Of a stretch of 64,000 bases of DNA, positions 24,457 through 40,045 are shown in pieces. The first letter of the stretch is position 1. The number at the start of each line of letters is the position of its first letter. Made by a program: the position numbers and the translations under genes. The DNA comes from Hippophae tibetana (Eukaryota; Streptophyta; Magnoliopsida; Rosales; Elaeagnaceae): the NCBI GenBank assembly GCA_037013495.1, contig CM072801.1:34460001-34524000 (forward strand), read 5' to 3'. Below the pieces are notes generated by a model. It worked only from the letters and a program-made list of their open reading frames with translations, was not told the origin of the DNA and did no database searches.

Positions 24457-25905
24457 AAGGAACCTGAATTATGTACCCAAATCGTCATTTACATCACTTA
24501 CCAAGGGTTTTAGGTTTTATTCGCAAATTTCTATTTTACTAACCTTCGAATTAATTCAATAGAGTTGTAAAGGAGATATTTATTCCGACCAAGGGTTCTT
24601 TATTTATGTGTTCAATAAATCTATATTCTTCAAAAAAAATATGAGAATAGAAAAAAAAGGGGAACTATTAAAAATTTCAAAAATAACAAAACATTTGACA
24701 AATCGAACTTTCAAATTTATACGACTATAACTTTTGACAAGAGTATCGTACCGACAATTATAAAATATGAAATCAAAGCTCTTAACGATTCGCACAATTT
24801 GTTCTGGCCTCACTATAAAACCTGAATTATATACCCAAATTCCATCATTTACATCACTAACCAAGGGTCTTAGCTTTTCTCGCAAATTTCTGTTTTACTT
24901 AGTTTCGATTTTATTCAATAGAGCTGTAAGGTAGATATTTAAGGCGACCAAGGGTTCTTTATTTATGTGATCAATAAATCTTTATTCTTCAAAAAATAGG
25001 AGAATAGAAAAAGAATGGGGCAACTTGTTAAATTTTCAAAAATAACAAAAAATTTGATAAATTGAAATTTTAACTTTATACGACTATAACTTTTGAGTGG
25101 GGCATTGTAACGACAATTATAATATATCAAATCAAAGCTCTTATCTATTCACACATTTATTTCTAGCCTCACGTTGGAACCTGAATTATATACCCAAATT
25201 ACATCATGTACATCACTAACCAAGGGTCTTAGGTTTTTCTCGCAAAATTTTGTTTTATTTAGTTTCCATTTTATTCAATATAGCTGTAAAGTAGATGTTT
25301 AAGGCGACCAAGGGTTCTTTATTTATGTTGTCAATAAATCTTTATTCTTCAAAAAAAAATAGGAGAATAGAAAAAGAAAGGGGCAACTAGTCAAATTTTC
25401 AAAAACACCAAATTTTTTTATAAATTTAACTTTTAACTTTATACGACTATAACTTTTGAGTGGGGTATTGTAACGACAATTATAATATATCAAATCAAAG
25501 CTCTTATCTATTCACACAATTATTTCTAGCCTCACGATGGAACCTGAATTATATACCCAATTTCCATCATTTACATCACTAACGAAGGGTTTTAGGTTTT
25601 TCTCGCAAATTTACGTTTTACAAATTTTCACTTTAATTCAATAGAGCTGTAAAGGAGATATTTGTTCTGATCAAGGGTTCTTTATTTATGTGTTCAATAA
25701 ATCTCTATTCTTTGGAAAGAAACTAGGAGAATAGAAAAAGAAAGGAGCAACTGTTGAAATTTTCAAAAAAAATAAAACAATTGATAAATCGAACATTCAA
25801 CTTTATACGACCCTAACTTTTTACTGTGGTATCATAAAGACTATTATAATATATCAAATTGAAGCCCTTATCGATTAACACAATCAGTGTTGTCCTCACT
25901 AAGGA
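24457..25905 (+). repeat. Four-monomer step with a b/a chimeric monomer
   Basis: Between two c-type heads there are four monomers instead of three. The monomer near 25170-25260 has a type b head (ACGTTGGAACCTG) and then a type a continuation (CTAACCAAGGGTCTTAGG), so the switch lies in the ATTACATCATGTACATCAC block. The same rare ACATCATGTACATC variant recurs near 27375, followed there by nearly the same a-type tail. Confidence 0.65.
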
Positions 25906-27744
25906 ACCTGAATTATGTACCCAAATCCGTCATTTACATCACTTAACAAGGGTTTTAGGTTTTATTCGCAAATTGCTATTTTACAAACTTTCGATTTTAT
26001 TCAATAGAGGTGTAAAGGAGATATTTAAGTCGACAAAGGGTTTTTTATTTATGTGCTCAATAAATCTCTATTCTTCGAAAAAAATATGAGAATAGAAAAA
26101 GAAAGGGGAACTGTTAAAATTTTCAAAAATAACAAAACATTTGACAAATCAAACTTTCAAATTTATACGACTATAACTTTTGACAAGAGTATCGTACCGA
26201 CAATTATAAAATATTAAATCAAAGCTCTTAACGATTCGCACAATTTGTTCTGGCCTCACTATAAAACCTGAATTATATACCCAAATTCCATCATTTACAT
26301 CACTAACCAAGGGTCTTAGCTTTTCTCGCAAATTTCTGTTTTACTTAGTTTCGATTTTATTCAATAGAGCTGTAAGGTAGATATTTAAGGCGACCAAGGG
26401 TTCTTTATTTATTTGACCAATAAATCTTTATTCTTCAAAAAAAAAATTGGAGAACAGAAAAAGAAATGGCCAACTAGTTAAATTTTCAAAAATAACAAAA
26501 AATTTGATAAATTGAAATTTTAACTTTATACGACTATAACTTTTGAGTGGGGCATTGTAACGACAATTATAATATATCAAATCAAAGCTCTTATCTATTC
26601 ACACAATTATTTCTAGCCTCACATTGGAACCTAAATTATATACCCAAATTCCATCATTTACATCACTAACGAAGGGTTTTAGGTTTTTCTCGCAAATTTC
26701 CATTTTACAAATTTTCGGTTTTATTCAATAGAGCTGTAAAGGAGATATTTGTTCTGATCAAGGGTTCTTTATTAATGTGTTCAATAAATCTCTATTCTTT
26801 GAAAAGAAACTAGGAGAATAGAAAAAGAAAGGAGCAACTGTTGAAATTTACAAAAAAAAACAAAATATTTGATAAATCTGACTTTCAACTTTATACGACC
26901 ATAACTTTTGACTGTGGTATCGTAAACACTATTATAATATATCAAATTGAAGCCCTTATTGATTAACACAATCAGTGTTGGCCTCACTAAGGAACCTGAA
27001 TTATGTACCCAAATCCGTCATTTACATCACTTACCAAGGGTTTTAGGTTTTATTCGCAAATTTCTATTTTACTAACCTTCGAATTAATTCAAAAGAGTTG
27101 TAAAGGAGATATTTATTCCGACCAAGGGTTCTTTATTTATGTGTTCAATAAATCTATATTCTTCAAAAAAAAATATGAGAATAGAAAAAAAAGGGGAACT
27201 ATTAAAAATTTCAAAAATAACAAAACATTTGACAAATCGAACTTTCAAATTTATACGACTATAACTTTTGACTGGGTATCGTACCGACAATTATAATGTA
27301 TTCAATCAAAGCTCTTAACGATTCGCACAATTTGTTCTGGCCTCACTATAGAACCTGAATTATATACCCAAATTACATCATGTACATCACTAACCAAGGG
27401 TCTTAGGTTTTTCTCGCAAGATTTTGTTTTATTTAGTTTCCATTTTATTCAATATAGCTGTAAAGTAGATGTTTAAGGCGACCAAGGGTTCTTTATTTAT
27501 GTTATCAATAAATCCTTATTCTTCAAAAAAAAATAGGAGAATAGAAAAAGAAAGGGGCAACTAGTCAAATTTTCAAAAACAGCAAATTTTTTTATAAATT
27601 TAACTTTTCACTTTATACGACTATAACTTTTGAGTGGGGTATTGTAACGACAATTATAATATATCAAATCAAAGCTCTTATCTATTCACACAATTATTTC
27701 TAGCCTCACGATGGAACCTGAATTATATACCCAATTTCCATCAT

Positions 27745-30700
27745 TTACATCACTAACGAAGGGTTTTAGGTTTTTCTCGCAAATTTACGTTTTACAAATT
27801 TTTAGTTTAATTCAATAGAGCTGTAAAGGAGATATTTGTTCTGATCAAGGGTTCTTTATTTATGTGTTAAATAAATCTCTATTCTTTGAAAAGAAACTAG
27901 GAGAATAGAAAAAGAAAGGAGCAACTGTTGAAATTTACAAAAAAAAACAAAATATTTGATAAATCGGACTTTCAACTTTATACGACCATAACTTTTGACT
28001 GTGGTATCGTAAACACTATTATAATATATCAAATTGAATCCCTTATTGATTAACACAATCAGTGTTGGCCTCACTAAGGAACCTGAATTATGTACCCAAA
28101 TCCGTCATTTACATCACTTACCAAGGGTTTTAGGTTTTATTCGCAAATTTCTATTTTACTAACTTTCGAATTAATTCAATAGAGCTATAAAGGAAATATT
28201 TATGCCGACCAAGGGTTCTTTATTTATGTGTTCAATAAATCTATATTCTTCGAAAAAAATATGAGAATAGAAAAAAATGGGGAACTATTAAAATTTTCAA
28301 AAATAACAAAACATTTGACAAATCGAACTTTCAAATTTATACAACTATAACTTTTGACTGGGTATCGTACCGAAAATTATAATGTATTAAATCAAAGCTC
28401 TTAACGATTCACACAATTTGTTCTGGCCTCACTATAGAACCTGAATTATATAACCAAATTCCATCATTTACATCACTAACCAAGGGTCTTAGGTTTTTCT
28501 CGCAAAACTTTGTTTTACTTAGTTTCGATTTTATTCAATAGAGCTGTAAAGTAGATGTTTAAGGCGACCAAGGGTTCTTTATTTATGTTCTCAATAAATC
28601 TTTATTCTTCAAAAAAAAATTGGAGAACAGAAAAAGAAATGGCCAACTAGTTAAATTTTCAAAAATAACAAAAAATTTGATAAATTGAACTTTTAACTTT
28701 ATACGACTATAACTTTTGAGTGGGGTATTGTAAAGACAACTATAATATATCAAATCAAAGCTCTTATCTATTCACACAATTATTTCTAGCCTCACATTGG
28801 AACCTAAATTATATACCCAAATTCCATCATTTACATCACTAACGAAGGGTTTTAGGTTTTTCTCGCAAATTTCCATTTTACAAATTTTCGGTTTTATTCA
28901 CTAGAGCTGTAAAGGAGATATTTGTTCTGATCAAGGGTTCTTTATTTATGTGTTCAATAAATCTCTATTCTTTGAAAAGAAACTAGGAGAATAGAAAAAG
29001 AAAGGAGCAACTGTTGAAATTTACAAAAAAAAACAAAATATTTGATAAATCGGACTTTCAACTTTATACGACCATAACTTTTGACTGTGGTATCGTAAAC
29101 ACTATTATAATATATCAAATTGAATCCCTTATTGATTAACACAATCAGTGTTGGCCTCACTAAGGAACCTGAATTATGTACCCAAATCCGTCACTTACAT
29201 CACTTACCAAGGGTTTTAGGTTTTATTCGCAAATTTCTATTTTACTAACTTTCGAATTAATTCAATAGAGCTATAAAGGAAATATTTATGCCGACCAAGG
29301 GTTCTTTATTTATGTGTTCAATAAATCTATATTCTTCGAAAAAAATATGAGAATAGAAAAAAATGGGGAACTATTAAAATTTTCAAAAATAACAAAACAT
29401 TTGACAAATCGAACTTTCAAATTTATACGACTATAACTTTTGACTGGGTATCGTACCGAAAATTATAATGTATTAAATCAAAGCTCTTAACGATTCACAC
29501 AATTTGTTTTGGCCTCACTATAGAACCTGAATTATATAACCAAATTCCATCATTTACATCACTATCCAAGGGTCTTAGGTTTTTCTCGCAAAACTTTGTT
29601 TTACTTAGTTTCGATTTTATTCAATAGAGCTGTAAAGTAGATGTTTAAGGCGACCAAGGGTTTTTTATTTATGTTATCAATAAATCTTTATTCTTCAAAA
29701 AAAAATTGGAGAACAGAAAAAGAAATGGCCAACTAGTTAAATTTTCAAAAATAACAAACAATTTGATAAATTAAACTTTTAACTTTATACGACTATAACT
29801 TTTGAGTAGGGTATTGTAAAGACAACTATAATATTTCAAATCAAAGCTCTTATCTATTCACACAATTATTTCTAGCCTCACATTGGAACCTAAATTATAT
29901 ACCCAATTTCCATCATTTACATCACTAACGAAGGGTTTTTGGTTTTTCTCGCAAATTTACGTTTTACAAATTTTCGGTTTAATTCAATAGAGCTGTAAAG
30001 GAGATATTTGTTCTGATCAAGGGTTCTTTATTTATGTGTTCAATAAATCTCTATTCTTTGGAAAGAAACTAGGAGAATAGAAAAAGAAAGGAGCAACTGT
30101 TGAAATTTTCAAAAAAAATAAAACAATTGATAAATCGAACATTCAACTTTATACGACCATAACTTTTTACTGTGGTATCATAAAGACTATTATAATATAT
30201 CAAATTGAAGCCCTTATCGATTAACACAATCAGTGTTGTCCTCACTAAGGAACCCGAATTATGTACCCAAATCCGTCATTTACATCACTTAACAAGGGTT
30301 TTAGGTTTTATTCGCAAATTTCTATTTTACAAACTTTCGATTTTATTCAATAGAGGTGTAAAGGAGATATTTAAGTCGACAAAGGGTTTTTTATTTATGT
30401 GCTCAATAAATCTCTATTCTTCGAAAAAAATATGAGAATAGAAAAAGAAAGGGGAACTGTTAAAATTTTCAAAAATAACAAAACATTTGACAAATCAAAC
30501 TTTCAAATTTATACGACTATAACTTTTGACAAGAGTATCGTACCGACAATTATAAAATATTAAATCAAAGCTCTTAACGATTCGCACAATTTGTTCTGGC
30601 CTCACTATAAAACCTGAATTATATACCCAAATTCCATCATTTACATCACTAACCAAGGGTCTTAGCTTTTCTCGCAAATTTCTGCTTTACTTAGTTTCGA

Positions 30701-33700
30701 TTTTATTCAATAGAGCTGTAAGGTAGATATTTAAGGCGACCAAGGGTTCTTTATTTATGTGATCAATAAATCTTTATTCTTCAAAAAATAGGAGAATAGA
30801 AAAAGAATGGGGCAACTTGTTAAATTTTCAAAAATAACAAAAAATTTGATAAATTGAAATTTTAACTTTATACGACTATAACTTTTGAGTGGGGCATTGT
30901 AACGACAATTATAATATATCAAATCAAAGCTCTTATCTATTCACACATTTATTTCTAGCCTCACGTTGGAACCTGAATTATATACCCAAATTCCATCATT
31001 TACATCACTAACGAAGGGTTTTAGGTTTTTCTCGCAAATTTCCATTTTACAAATTTTCGGTTTTATTCACTAGAGCTGTAAAGGAGATATTTGTTCCGAT
31101 CAAGGGTTCTTTATTTATGTGTTCAATAAATCTCTATTCTTTGGAAAGAAACTAGGAGAATAGAAAAAGAAAGGAGCAACATTTTGAAATTAAAAAAAAA
31201 CAAAATAATTGATAAATCGAACTTTCAACTTTATACGACCATAACTTTTTACTGTGGTATCATAAAGACTATTATAATATATCAAATTGAAGCCCTTATC
31301 GATTAACACAATCAGTGTTGTCCTCACTAAGGAACCTGAATTATGTACCCAAATCCGTCATTTACATCACTTAACAAGGGTTTTAGGTTTTATTCGCAAA
31401 TTTCTATTTTACAAACTTTCGATTTTATTCAGTAGAGGTGTAAAGGAGATATTTAAGTCAAGAAAGGGTTTTTTATTTATGTGCTCAATAAATCTCTATT
31501 CTTCGAAAAAAATATGAGAATAGAAAAAGAAAGGGGAACTGTTAAAATTTTCAAAAATAACAAAACATTTGACAAATCAAACTTTCAAATTTATACGACT
31601 ATAACTTTTGACAAGAGTATCGTACTGACAATTATAAAATATTAAATCAAAGCTCTTAATGATTCGCACAATTTGTTCTGGCCTCACTATAAAACCTGAA
31701 TTATATACCCAAATTCCATCATTTACATCACTAACCAAGGGTCTTAGCTTTTCTCGCAAATTTCTGTTTTACTTAGTTTCGATTTTATTCAATAGAGCTG
31801 TAAGGTAGATATTTAAGGCGACCAAGGGTTCTTTATTTATTTGACCAATAAATCTTTATTCTTCAAAAAAAAAATTGGAGAATAGAAAAAGAAATGGCCA
31901 ACTAGTTAAATTTTCAAAAATAACAAAAAAATTAATAAATTGAACATTTAACTTTATACGACTATAACTTTTGAGTGGGGTATTGTAAAGACAACTATAA
32001 TATATCAAATCAAAGCTCTTATTTATTCACACAATTATTTCTAGCCTCACATTGGAACCTAAATTATATACCCAAATTCCATCATTTACATCACTAACGA
32101 AGGGTTTTAGGTTTTTCTCGCAAATTTCCATTTTACAAATTTTCGGTTTTATTCACTAGAGCTGTAAAGGAGATATTTGTTCTGATCAAGGGTTCTTTAT
32201 TTATGTGTTCAATAAATCTCTATTCTTTGAAAAGAAACTAGGAGAATAGAAAAAGAAAGGAGCAACTGTTGAAATTTTCAAAAAAAAACAAAATATTTGA
32301 TAAATCGGACTTTCAACTTTATACGACCATAACTTTTGACTGTGGTATCGTAAACACTATTATAATATATCAAATTGAAGCCCTTATTGATTAACACAAT
32401 CAGTGTTGGCCTCACTAAGGAACCTGAATTATGTACCCAAATCCGTCATTTACATCACTTAACAAGGGTTTTAGGTTTTATTCGCAAATTGCTATTTTAC
32501 AAACTTTCGATTTTATTCAATAGAGGTGTAAAGGAGATATTTATGCCGACCAAGGGTTCTTTATTTATGTGTTCAATAAATCTATATTCTTCGAAAAAAA
32601 TATGAGAATAGAAAAAAATGGCGAACTATTAAAATTTTCAAAAATAACAAAACATTTGACAAATCGAACTTTCAAATTTATACAACTATAACTTTTGACT
32701 GGGTATCGTACCGAAAATTATAATGTATTAAATCAAAGCTCTTAACGATTCACACAATTTGTTCTGGCCTCACTATAGAACCTGAATTATATAACCAAAT
32801 TCCATCATTTACATCACTAACCAAGGGTCTTAGGTTTTTCTCGCAAAACTTTGTTTTACTTAGTTTCGATTTTATTCAATAGAGCTGTAAAGTAGATGTT
32901 TAAGGCGACCAAGGGTTCTTTATTTATGTTCTCAATAAATCTTTATTCTTCAAAAAAAAATTGGAGAACAGAAAAAGAAATGGCCAACTAGTTAAATTTT
33001 CAAAAATAACAAAAAATTTGATAAATTGAACTTTTAACTTTATACGACTATAACTTTTGAGTGGGGTATTGTAAAGACAACTATAATATATCAAATCAAA
33101 GCTCTTATCTATTCACACAATTATTTCTAGCCTCACATTGGAACCTAAATTATATACCCAAATTCCACCATTTACATCACTAACGAAGGGTTTTAGGTTT
33201 TTCTCGCAAATTTCCATTTTACAAATTTTCGGTTTTATTCACTAGAGCTGTAAAGGAGATATTTGTTCTGATCAAGGGTTCTTTATTTATGTGTTCAATA
33301 AATCTCTATTCTTTGAAAAGAAACTAGGAGAATAGAAAAAGAAAGGAGCAACTGTTGAAATTTACAAAAAAAAACAAAATATTTGATAAATCGGACTTTC
33401 AACTTTATACGACCATAACTTTTGACTGTGGTATCGTAAACACTATTATAATATATCAAATTGAATCCCTTATTGATTAACACAATCAGTGTTGGCCTCA
33501 CTAAGGAACCTGAATTATGTACCCAAATCCGTCATTTACATCACTTACCAAGGGTTTTAGGTTTTATTCGCAAATTTCTATTTTACTAACTTTCGAATTA
33601 ATTCAATAGAGCTATAAAGGAAATATTTATGCCGACCAAGGGTTCTTTATTTATGTGTTCAATAAATCTATATTCTTCGAAAAAAATATGAGAATAGAAA

Positions 33701-33895
33701 AAAATGGGGAACTATTAAAATTTTCAAAAATAACAAAACATTTGACAAATCGAACTTTCAAATTTATACGACTATAACTTTTGACTGGGTATCGTACCGA
33801 AAATTATAATGTATTAAATCAAAGCTCTTAACGATTCACACAATTTGTTCTGGCCTCACTATAGAACCTGAATTATATAACCAAATTCCATCATT
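27745..33895 (+). repeat. 17-monomer block, copy 1 (6,150 bp)
   Basis: Sequence from about 27745 recurs at a constant offset of 6,150 bp. For example, AAATTTACGTTTTACAAATT with the rare TTTTTAGTTTAA is at 27781 and 33931, CTGATCAAGG at 27841 and 33991, and GAGATATTTGTTCTGATC at 30001 and 36151. In spot comparisons the copies differ by only a few bases per kilobase. The right limit is a junction in the CATCATTTACATCACTAAC block near 33887-33908. Internally it is five to six a-b-c trimers. Confidence 0.85.
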
Positions 33896-36800
33896 TACAT
33901 CACTAACGAAGGGTTTTAGGTTTTTCTCGCAAATTTACGTTTTACAAATTTTTAGTTTAATTCAATAGAGCTGTAAAGGAGATATTTGTTCTGATCAAGG
34001 GTTCTTTATTTATGTGTTCAATAAATCTCTATTCTTTGAAAAGAAACTAGGAGAATAGAAAAAGAAAGGAGCAACTGTTGAAATTTACAAAAAAAAACAA
34101 AATATTTGATAAATCGGACTTTCAACTTTATACGACCATAACTTTTGACTGTGGTATCGTAAACACTATTATAATATATCAAATTGAATCCCTTATTGAT
34201 TAACACAATCAGTGTTGGCCTCACTAAGGAACCTGAATTATGTACCCAAATCCGTCATTTACATCACTTACCAAGGGTTTTAGGTTTTATTCGCAAATTT
34301 CTATTTTACTAACTTTCGAATTAATTCAATAGAGCTATAAAGGAAATATTTATGCCGACCAAGGGTTCTTTATTTATGTGTTCAATAAATCTATATTCTT
34401 CGAAAAAAATATGAGAATAGAAAAAAATGGGGAACTATTAAAATTTTCAAAAATAACAAAACATTTGACAAATCGAACTTTCAAATTTATACAACTATAA
34501 CTTTTGACTGGGTATCGTACCGAAAATTATAATGTATTAAATCAAAGCTCTTAACGATTCACACAATTTGTTCTGGCCTCACTATAGAACCTGAATTATA
34601 TAACCAAATTCCATCATTTACATCACTAACCAAGGGTCTTAGGTTTTTCTCGCAAAACTTTGTTTTACTTAGTTTCGATTTTATTCAATAGAGCTGTAAA
34701 GTAGATGTTTAAGGCGACCAAGGGTTCTTTATTTATGTTCTCAATAAATCTTTATTCTTCAAAAAAAAATTGGAGAACAGAAAAAGAAATGGCCAACTAG
34801 TTAAATTTTCAAAAATAACAAAAAATTTGATAAATTGAACTTTTAACTTTATACGACTATAACTTTTGAGTGGGGTATTGTAAAGACAACTATAATATAT
34901 CAAATCAAAGCTCTTATCTATTCACACAATTATTTCTAGCCTCACATTGGAACCTAAATTATATACCCAAATTCCATCATTTACATCACTAACGAAGGGT
35001 TTTAGGTTTTTCTCGCAAATTTCCATTTTACAAATTTTCGGTTTTATTCACTAGAGCTGTAAAGGAGATATTTGTTCTGATCAAGGGTTCTTTATTTATG
35101 TGTTCAATAAATCTCTATTCTTTGAAAAGAAACTAGGAGAATAGAAAAAGAAAGGAGCAACTGTTGAAATTTACAAAAAAAAACAAAATATTTGATAAAT
35201 CGGACTTTCAACTTTATACGACCATAACTTTTGACTGTGGTATCGTAAACACTATTATAATATATCAAATTGAATCCCTTATTGATTAACACAATCAGTG
35301 TTGGCCTCACTAAGGAACCTGAATTATGTACCCAAATCCGTCATTTACATCACTTACCAAGGGTTTTAGGTTTTATTCGCAAATTTCTATTTTACTAACT
35401 TTCGAATTAATTCAATAGAGCTATAAAGGAAATATTTATGCCGACCAAGGGTTCTTTATTTATGTGTTCAATAAATCTATATTCTTCGAAAAAAATATGA
35501 GAATAGAAAAAAATGGGGAACTATTAAAATTTTCAAAAATAACAAAACATTTGACAAATCGAACTTTCAAATTTATACGACTATAACTTTTGACTGGGTA
35601 TCGTACCGAAAATTATAATGTATTAAATCAAAGCTCTTAACGATTCACACAATTTGTTCTGGCCTCACTATAGAACCTGAATTATATAACCAAATTCCAT
35701 CATTTACATCACTATCCAAGGGTCTTAGGTTTTTCTCGCAAAACTTTGTTTTACTTAGTTTCGATTTTATTCAATAGAGCTGTAAAGTAGATGTTTAAGG
35801 CGACCAAGGGTTTTTTATTTATGTTATCAATAAATCTTTATTCTTCAAAAAAAAATTGGAGAACAGAAAAAGAAATGGCCAACTAGTTAAATTTTCAAAA
35901 ATAACAAACAATTTGATAAATTAAACTTTTAACTTTATACGACTATAACTTTTGAGTAGGGTATTGTAAAGACAACTATAATATTTCAAATCAAAGCTCT
36001 TATCTATTCACACAATTATTTCTAGCCTCACATTGGAACCTAAATTATATACCCAATTTCCATCATTTACATCACTAACGAAGGGTTTTTGGTTTTTCTC
36101 GCAAATTTACGTTTTACAAATTTTCGGTTTAATTCAATAGAGCTGTAAAGGAGATATTTGTTCTGATCAAGGGTTCTTTATTTATGTGTTCAATAAATCT
36201 CTATTCTTTGGAAAGAAACTAGGAGAATAGAAAAAGAAAGGAGCAACTGTTGAAATTTTCAAAAAAAATAAAACAATTGATAAATCGAACATTCAACTTT
36301 ATACGACCATAACTTTTTACTGTGGTATCATAAAGACTATTATAATATATCAAATTGAAGCCCTTATCGATTAACACAATCAGTGTTTTCCTCACTAAGG
36401 AACCCGAATTATGTACCCAAATCCGTCATTTACATCACTTAACAAGGGTTTTAGGTTTTATTCGCAAATTTCTATTTTACAAACTTTCGATTTTATTCAA
36501 TAGAGGTGTAAAGGAGATATTTAAGTCGACAAAGGGTTTTTTATTTATGTGCTCAATAAATCTCTATTCTTCGAAAAAAATATGAGAATAGAAAAAGAAA
36601 GGGGAACTGTTAAAATTTTCAAAAATAACAAAACATTTGACAAATCAAATTTCAAATTTATACGACTATAACTTTTGACAAGAGTATCGTACCGACAATT
36701 ATAAAATATTAAATCAAAGCTCTTAACGATTCGCACAATTTGTTCTGGCCTCACTATAAAACCTGAATTATATACCCAAATTCCATCATTTACATCACTA

Positions 36801-39800
36801 ACCAAGGGTCTTAGCTTTTCTCGCAAATTTCTGCTTTACTTAGTTTCGATTTTATTCAATAGAGCTGTAAGGTAGATATTTAAGGCGACCAAGGGTTCTT
36901 TATTTATGTGATCAATAAATCTTTATTCTTCAAAAAATAGGAGAATAGAAAAAGAATGGGGCAACTTGTTAAATTTTCAAAAATAACAAAAAATTTGATA
37001 AATTGAAATTTTAACTTTATACGACTATAACTTTTGAGTGGGGCATTGTAACGACAATTATAATATATCAAATCAAAGCTCTTATCTATTCACACATTTA
37101 TTTCTAGCCTCACGTTGGAACCTGAATTATATACCCAAATTCCATCATTTACATCACTAACGAAGGGTTTTAGGTTTTTCTCGCAAATTTCCATTTTACA
37201 AATTTTCGGTTTTATTCACTAGAGCTGTAAAGGAGATATTTGTTCCGATCAAGGGTTCTTTATTTATGTGTTCAATAAATCTCTATTCTTTGGAAAGAAA
37301 CTAGGAGAATAGAAAAAGAAAGGAGCAACATTTTGAAATTAAAAAAAAACAAAATAATTGATAAATCGAACTTTCAACTTTATACGACCATAACTTTTTA
37401 CTGTGGTATCATAAAGACTATTATAATATATCAAATTGAAGCCCTTATCGATTAACACAATCAGTGTTGTCCTCACTAAGGAACCTGAATTATGTACCCA
37501 AATCCGTCATTTACATCACTTAACAAGGGTTTTAGGTTTTATTCGCAAATTTCTATTTTACAAACTTTCGATTTTATTCAGTAGAGGTGTAAAGGAGATA
37601 TTTAAGTCAAGAAAGGGTTTTTTATTTATGTGCTCAATAAATCTCTATTCTTCGAAAAAAATATGAGAATAGAAAAAGAAAGGGGAACTGTTAAAATTTT
37701 CAAAAATAACAAAACATTTGACAAATCAAACTTTCAAATTTATACGACTATAACTTTTGACAAGAGTATCGTACTGACAATTATAAAATATTAAATCAAA
37801 GCTCTTAATGATTCGCACAATTTGTTCTGGCCTCACTATAAAACCTGAATTATATACCCAAATTCCATCATTTACATCACTAACCAAGGGTCTTAGCTTT
37901 TCTCGCAAATTTCTGTTTTACTTAGTTTCGATTTTATTCAATAGAGCTGTAAGGTAGATATTTAAGGCGACCAAGGGTTCTTTATTTATTTGACCAATAA
38001 ATCTTTATTCTTCAAAAAAAAAATTGGAGAATAGAAAAAGAAATGGCCAACTAGTTAAATTTTCAAAAATAACAAAAAAATTGATAAATTGAACATTTAA
38101 CTTTATACGACTATAACTTTTGAGTGGGGTATTGTAAAGACAACTATAATATATCAAATCAAAGCTCTTATTTATTCACACAATTATTTCTAGCCTCACA
38201 TTGGAACCTAAATTATATACCCAAATTCCATCATTTACATCACTAACGAAGGGTTTTAGGTTTTTCTCGCAAATTTCCATTTTACAAATTTTCGGTTTTA
38301 TTCACTAGAGCTGTAAAGGAGATATTTGTTCTGATCAAGGGTTCTTTATTTATGTGTTCAATAAATCTCTATTCTTTGAAAAGAAACTAGGAGAATAGAA
38401 AAAGAAAGGAGCAACTGTTGAAATTTTCAAAAAAAAACAAAATATTTGATAAATCGGACTTTCAACTTTATACGACCATAACTTTTGACTGTGGTATCGT
38501 AAACACTATTATAATATATCAAATTGAAGCCCTTATTGATTAACACAATCAGTGTTGGCCTCACTAAGGAACCTGAATTATGTACCCAAATCCGTCATTT
38601 ACATCACTTAACAAGGGTTTTAGGTTTTATTCGCAAATTGCTATTTTACAAACTTTCGATTTTATTCAATAGAGGTGTAAAGGAGATATTTAAGTCGACA
38701 AAGGGTTTTTTATTTATGTGCTCAATAAATCTCTATTCTTCGAAAAAAATATGAGAATAGAAAAAGAAAGGGGAACTGTTAAAATTTTCAAAAATAACAA
38801 AACATTTGACAAATCAAACTTTCAAATTTATACGACTATAACTTTTGACAAGAGTATCGTACCGACAATTATAAAATATTAAATCAAAGCTCTTAACGAT
38901 TCGCACAATTTGTTCTGGCCTCACTATAAAACCTGAATTATATACCCAAATTCCATCATTTACATCACTAACCAAGGGTCTTAGCTTTTCTCGCAAATTT
39001 CTGTTTTACTTAGTTTCGATTTTATTCAATAGAGCTGTAAGGAAGATATTTAAGGCGACCAAGGGTTCTTTATTTATTTGACCAATAAATCTTTATTCTT
39101 CAAAAAAAAAATTGGAGAACAGAAAAAGAAATGGCCAACTAGTTAAATTTTCAAAAATAACAAAAAATTTGATAAATTGAACTTTTAACTTTATACGACT
39201 ATAACTTTTGAGTGGGGTATTGTAAAGACAACTATAATATATCAAATCAAAGCTCTTATCTATTCACACAATTATTTCTAGCCTCACATTGGAACCTAAA
39301 TTATATACCCAAATTCCATCATTTACATCACTAACGAAGGGTTTTAGGTTTTTCTCGCAAATTTCCATTTTACAAATTTTCGGTTTTATTCACTAGAGCT
39401 GTAAAGGAGATATTTGTTCTGATCAAGGGTTCTTTATTTATGTGTTCAATAAATCTCTATTCTTTGAAAAGAAACTAGGAGAATAGAAAAAGAAAGGAGC
39501 AACTGTTGAAATTTACAAAAAAAAACAAAATATTTGATAAATCGGACTTTCAACTTTATACGACCATAACTTTTGACTGTGGTATCGTAAACACTATTAT
39601 AATATATCAAATTGAATCCCTTATTGATTAACACAATCAGTGTTGGCCTCACTAAGGAACCTGAATTATGTACCCAAATCCGTCATTTACATCACTTACC
39701 AAGGGTTTTAGGTTTTATTCGCAAATTTCTATTTTACTAACTTTCGAATTAATTCAATAGAGCTATAAAGGAAATATTTATGCCGACCAAGGGTTCTTTA

Positions 39801-40045
39801 TTTATGTTTTCAATAAATCTATATTCTTCGAAAAAAATATGAGAATAGAAAAAAATGGGGAACTATTAAAATTTTCAAAAATAACAAAACATTTGACAAA
39901 TCGAACTTTCAAATTTATACGACTATAACTTTTGACTGGGTATCGTACCGAAAATTATAATGTATTAAATCAAAGCTCTTAACGATTCACACAATTTGTT
40001 CTGGCCTCACTATAGAACCTGAATTATATAACCAAATTCCATCAT
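33896..40045 (+). repeat. 17-monomer block, copy 2 (6,150 bp)
   Basis: Near-identical tandem copy of the preceding block. At its left junction the c-to-c step falls to 725 bp (33500 to 34225), two monomers, because an a-type head is joined directly to a b-type body. Seventeen is not a multiple of three, so the duplication breaks the trimer phase once. After about 40045 the sequence leaves this register and resembles material near 25.2 and 27.4 kb instead. Confidence 0.85.
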
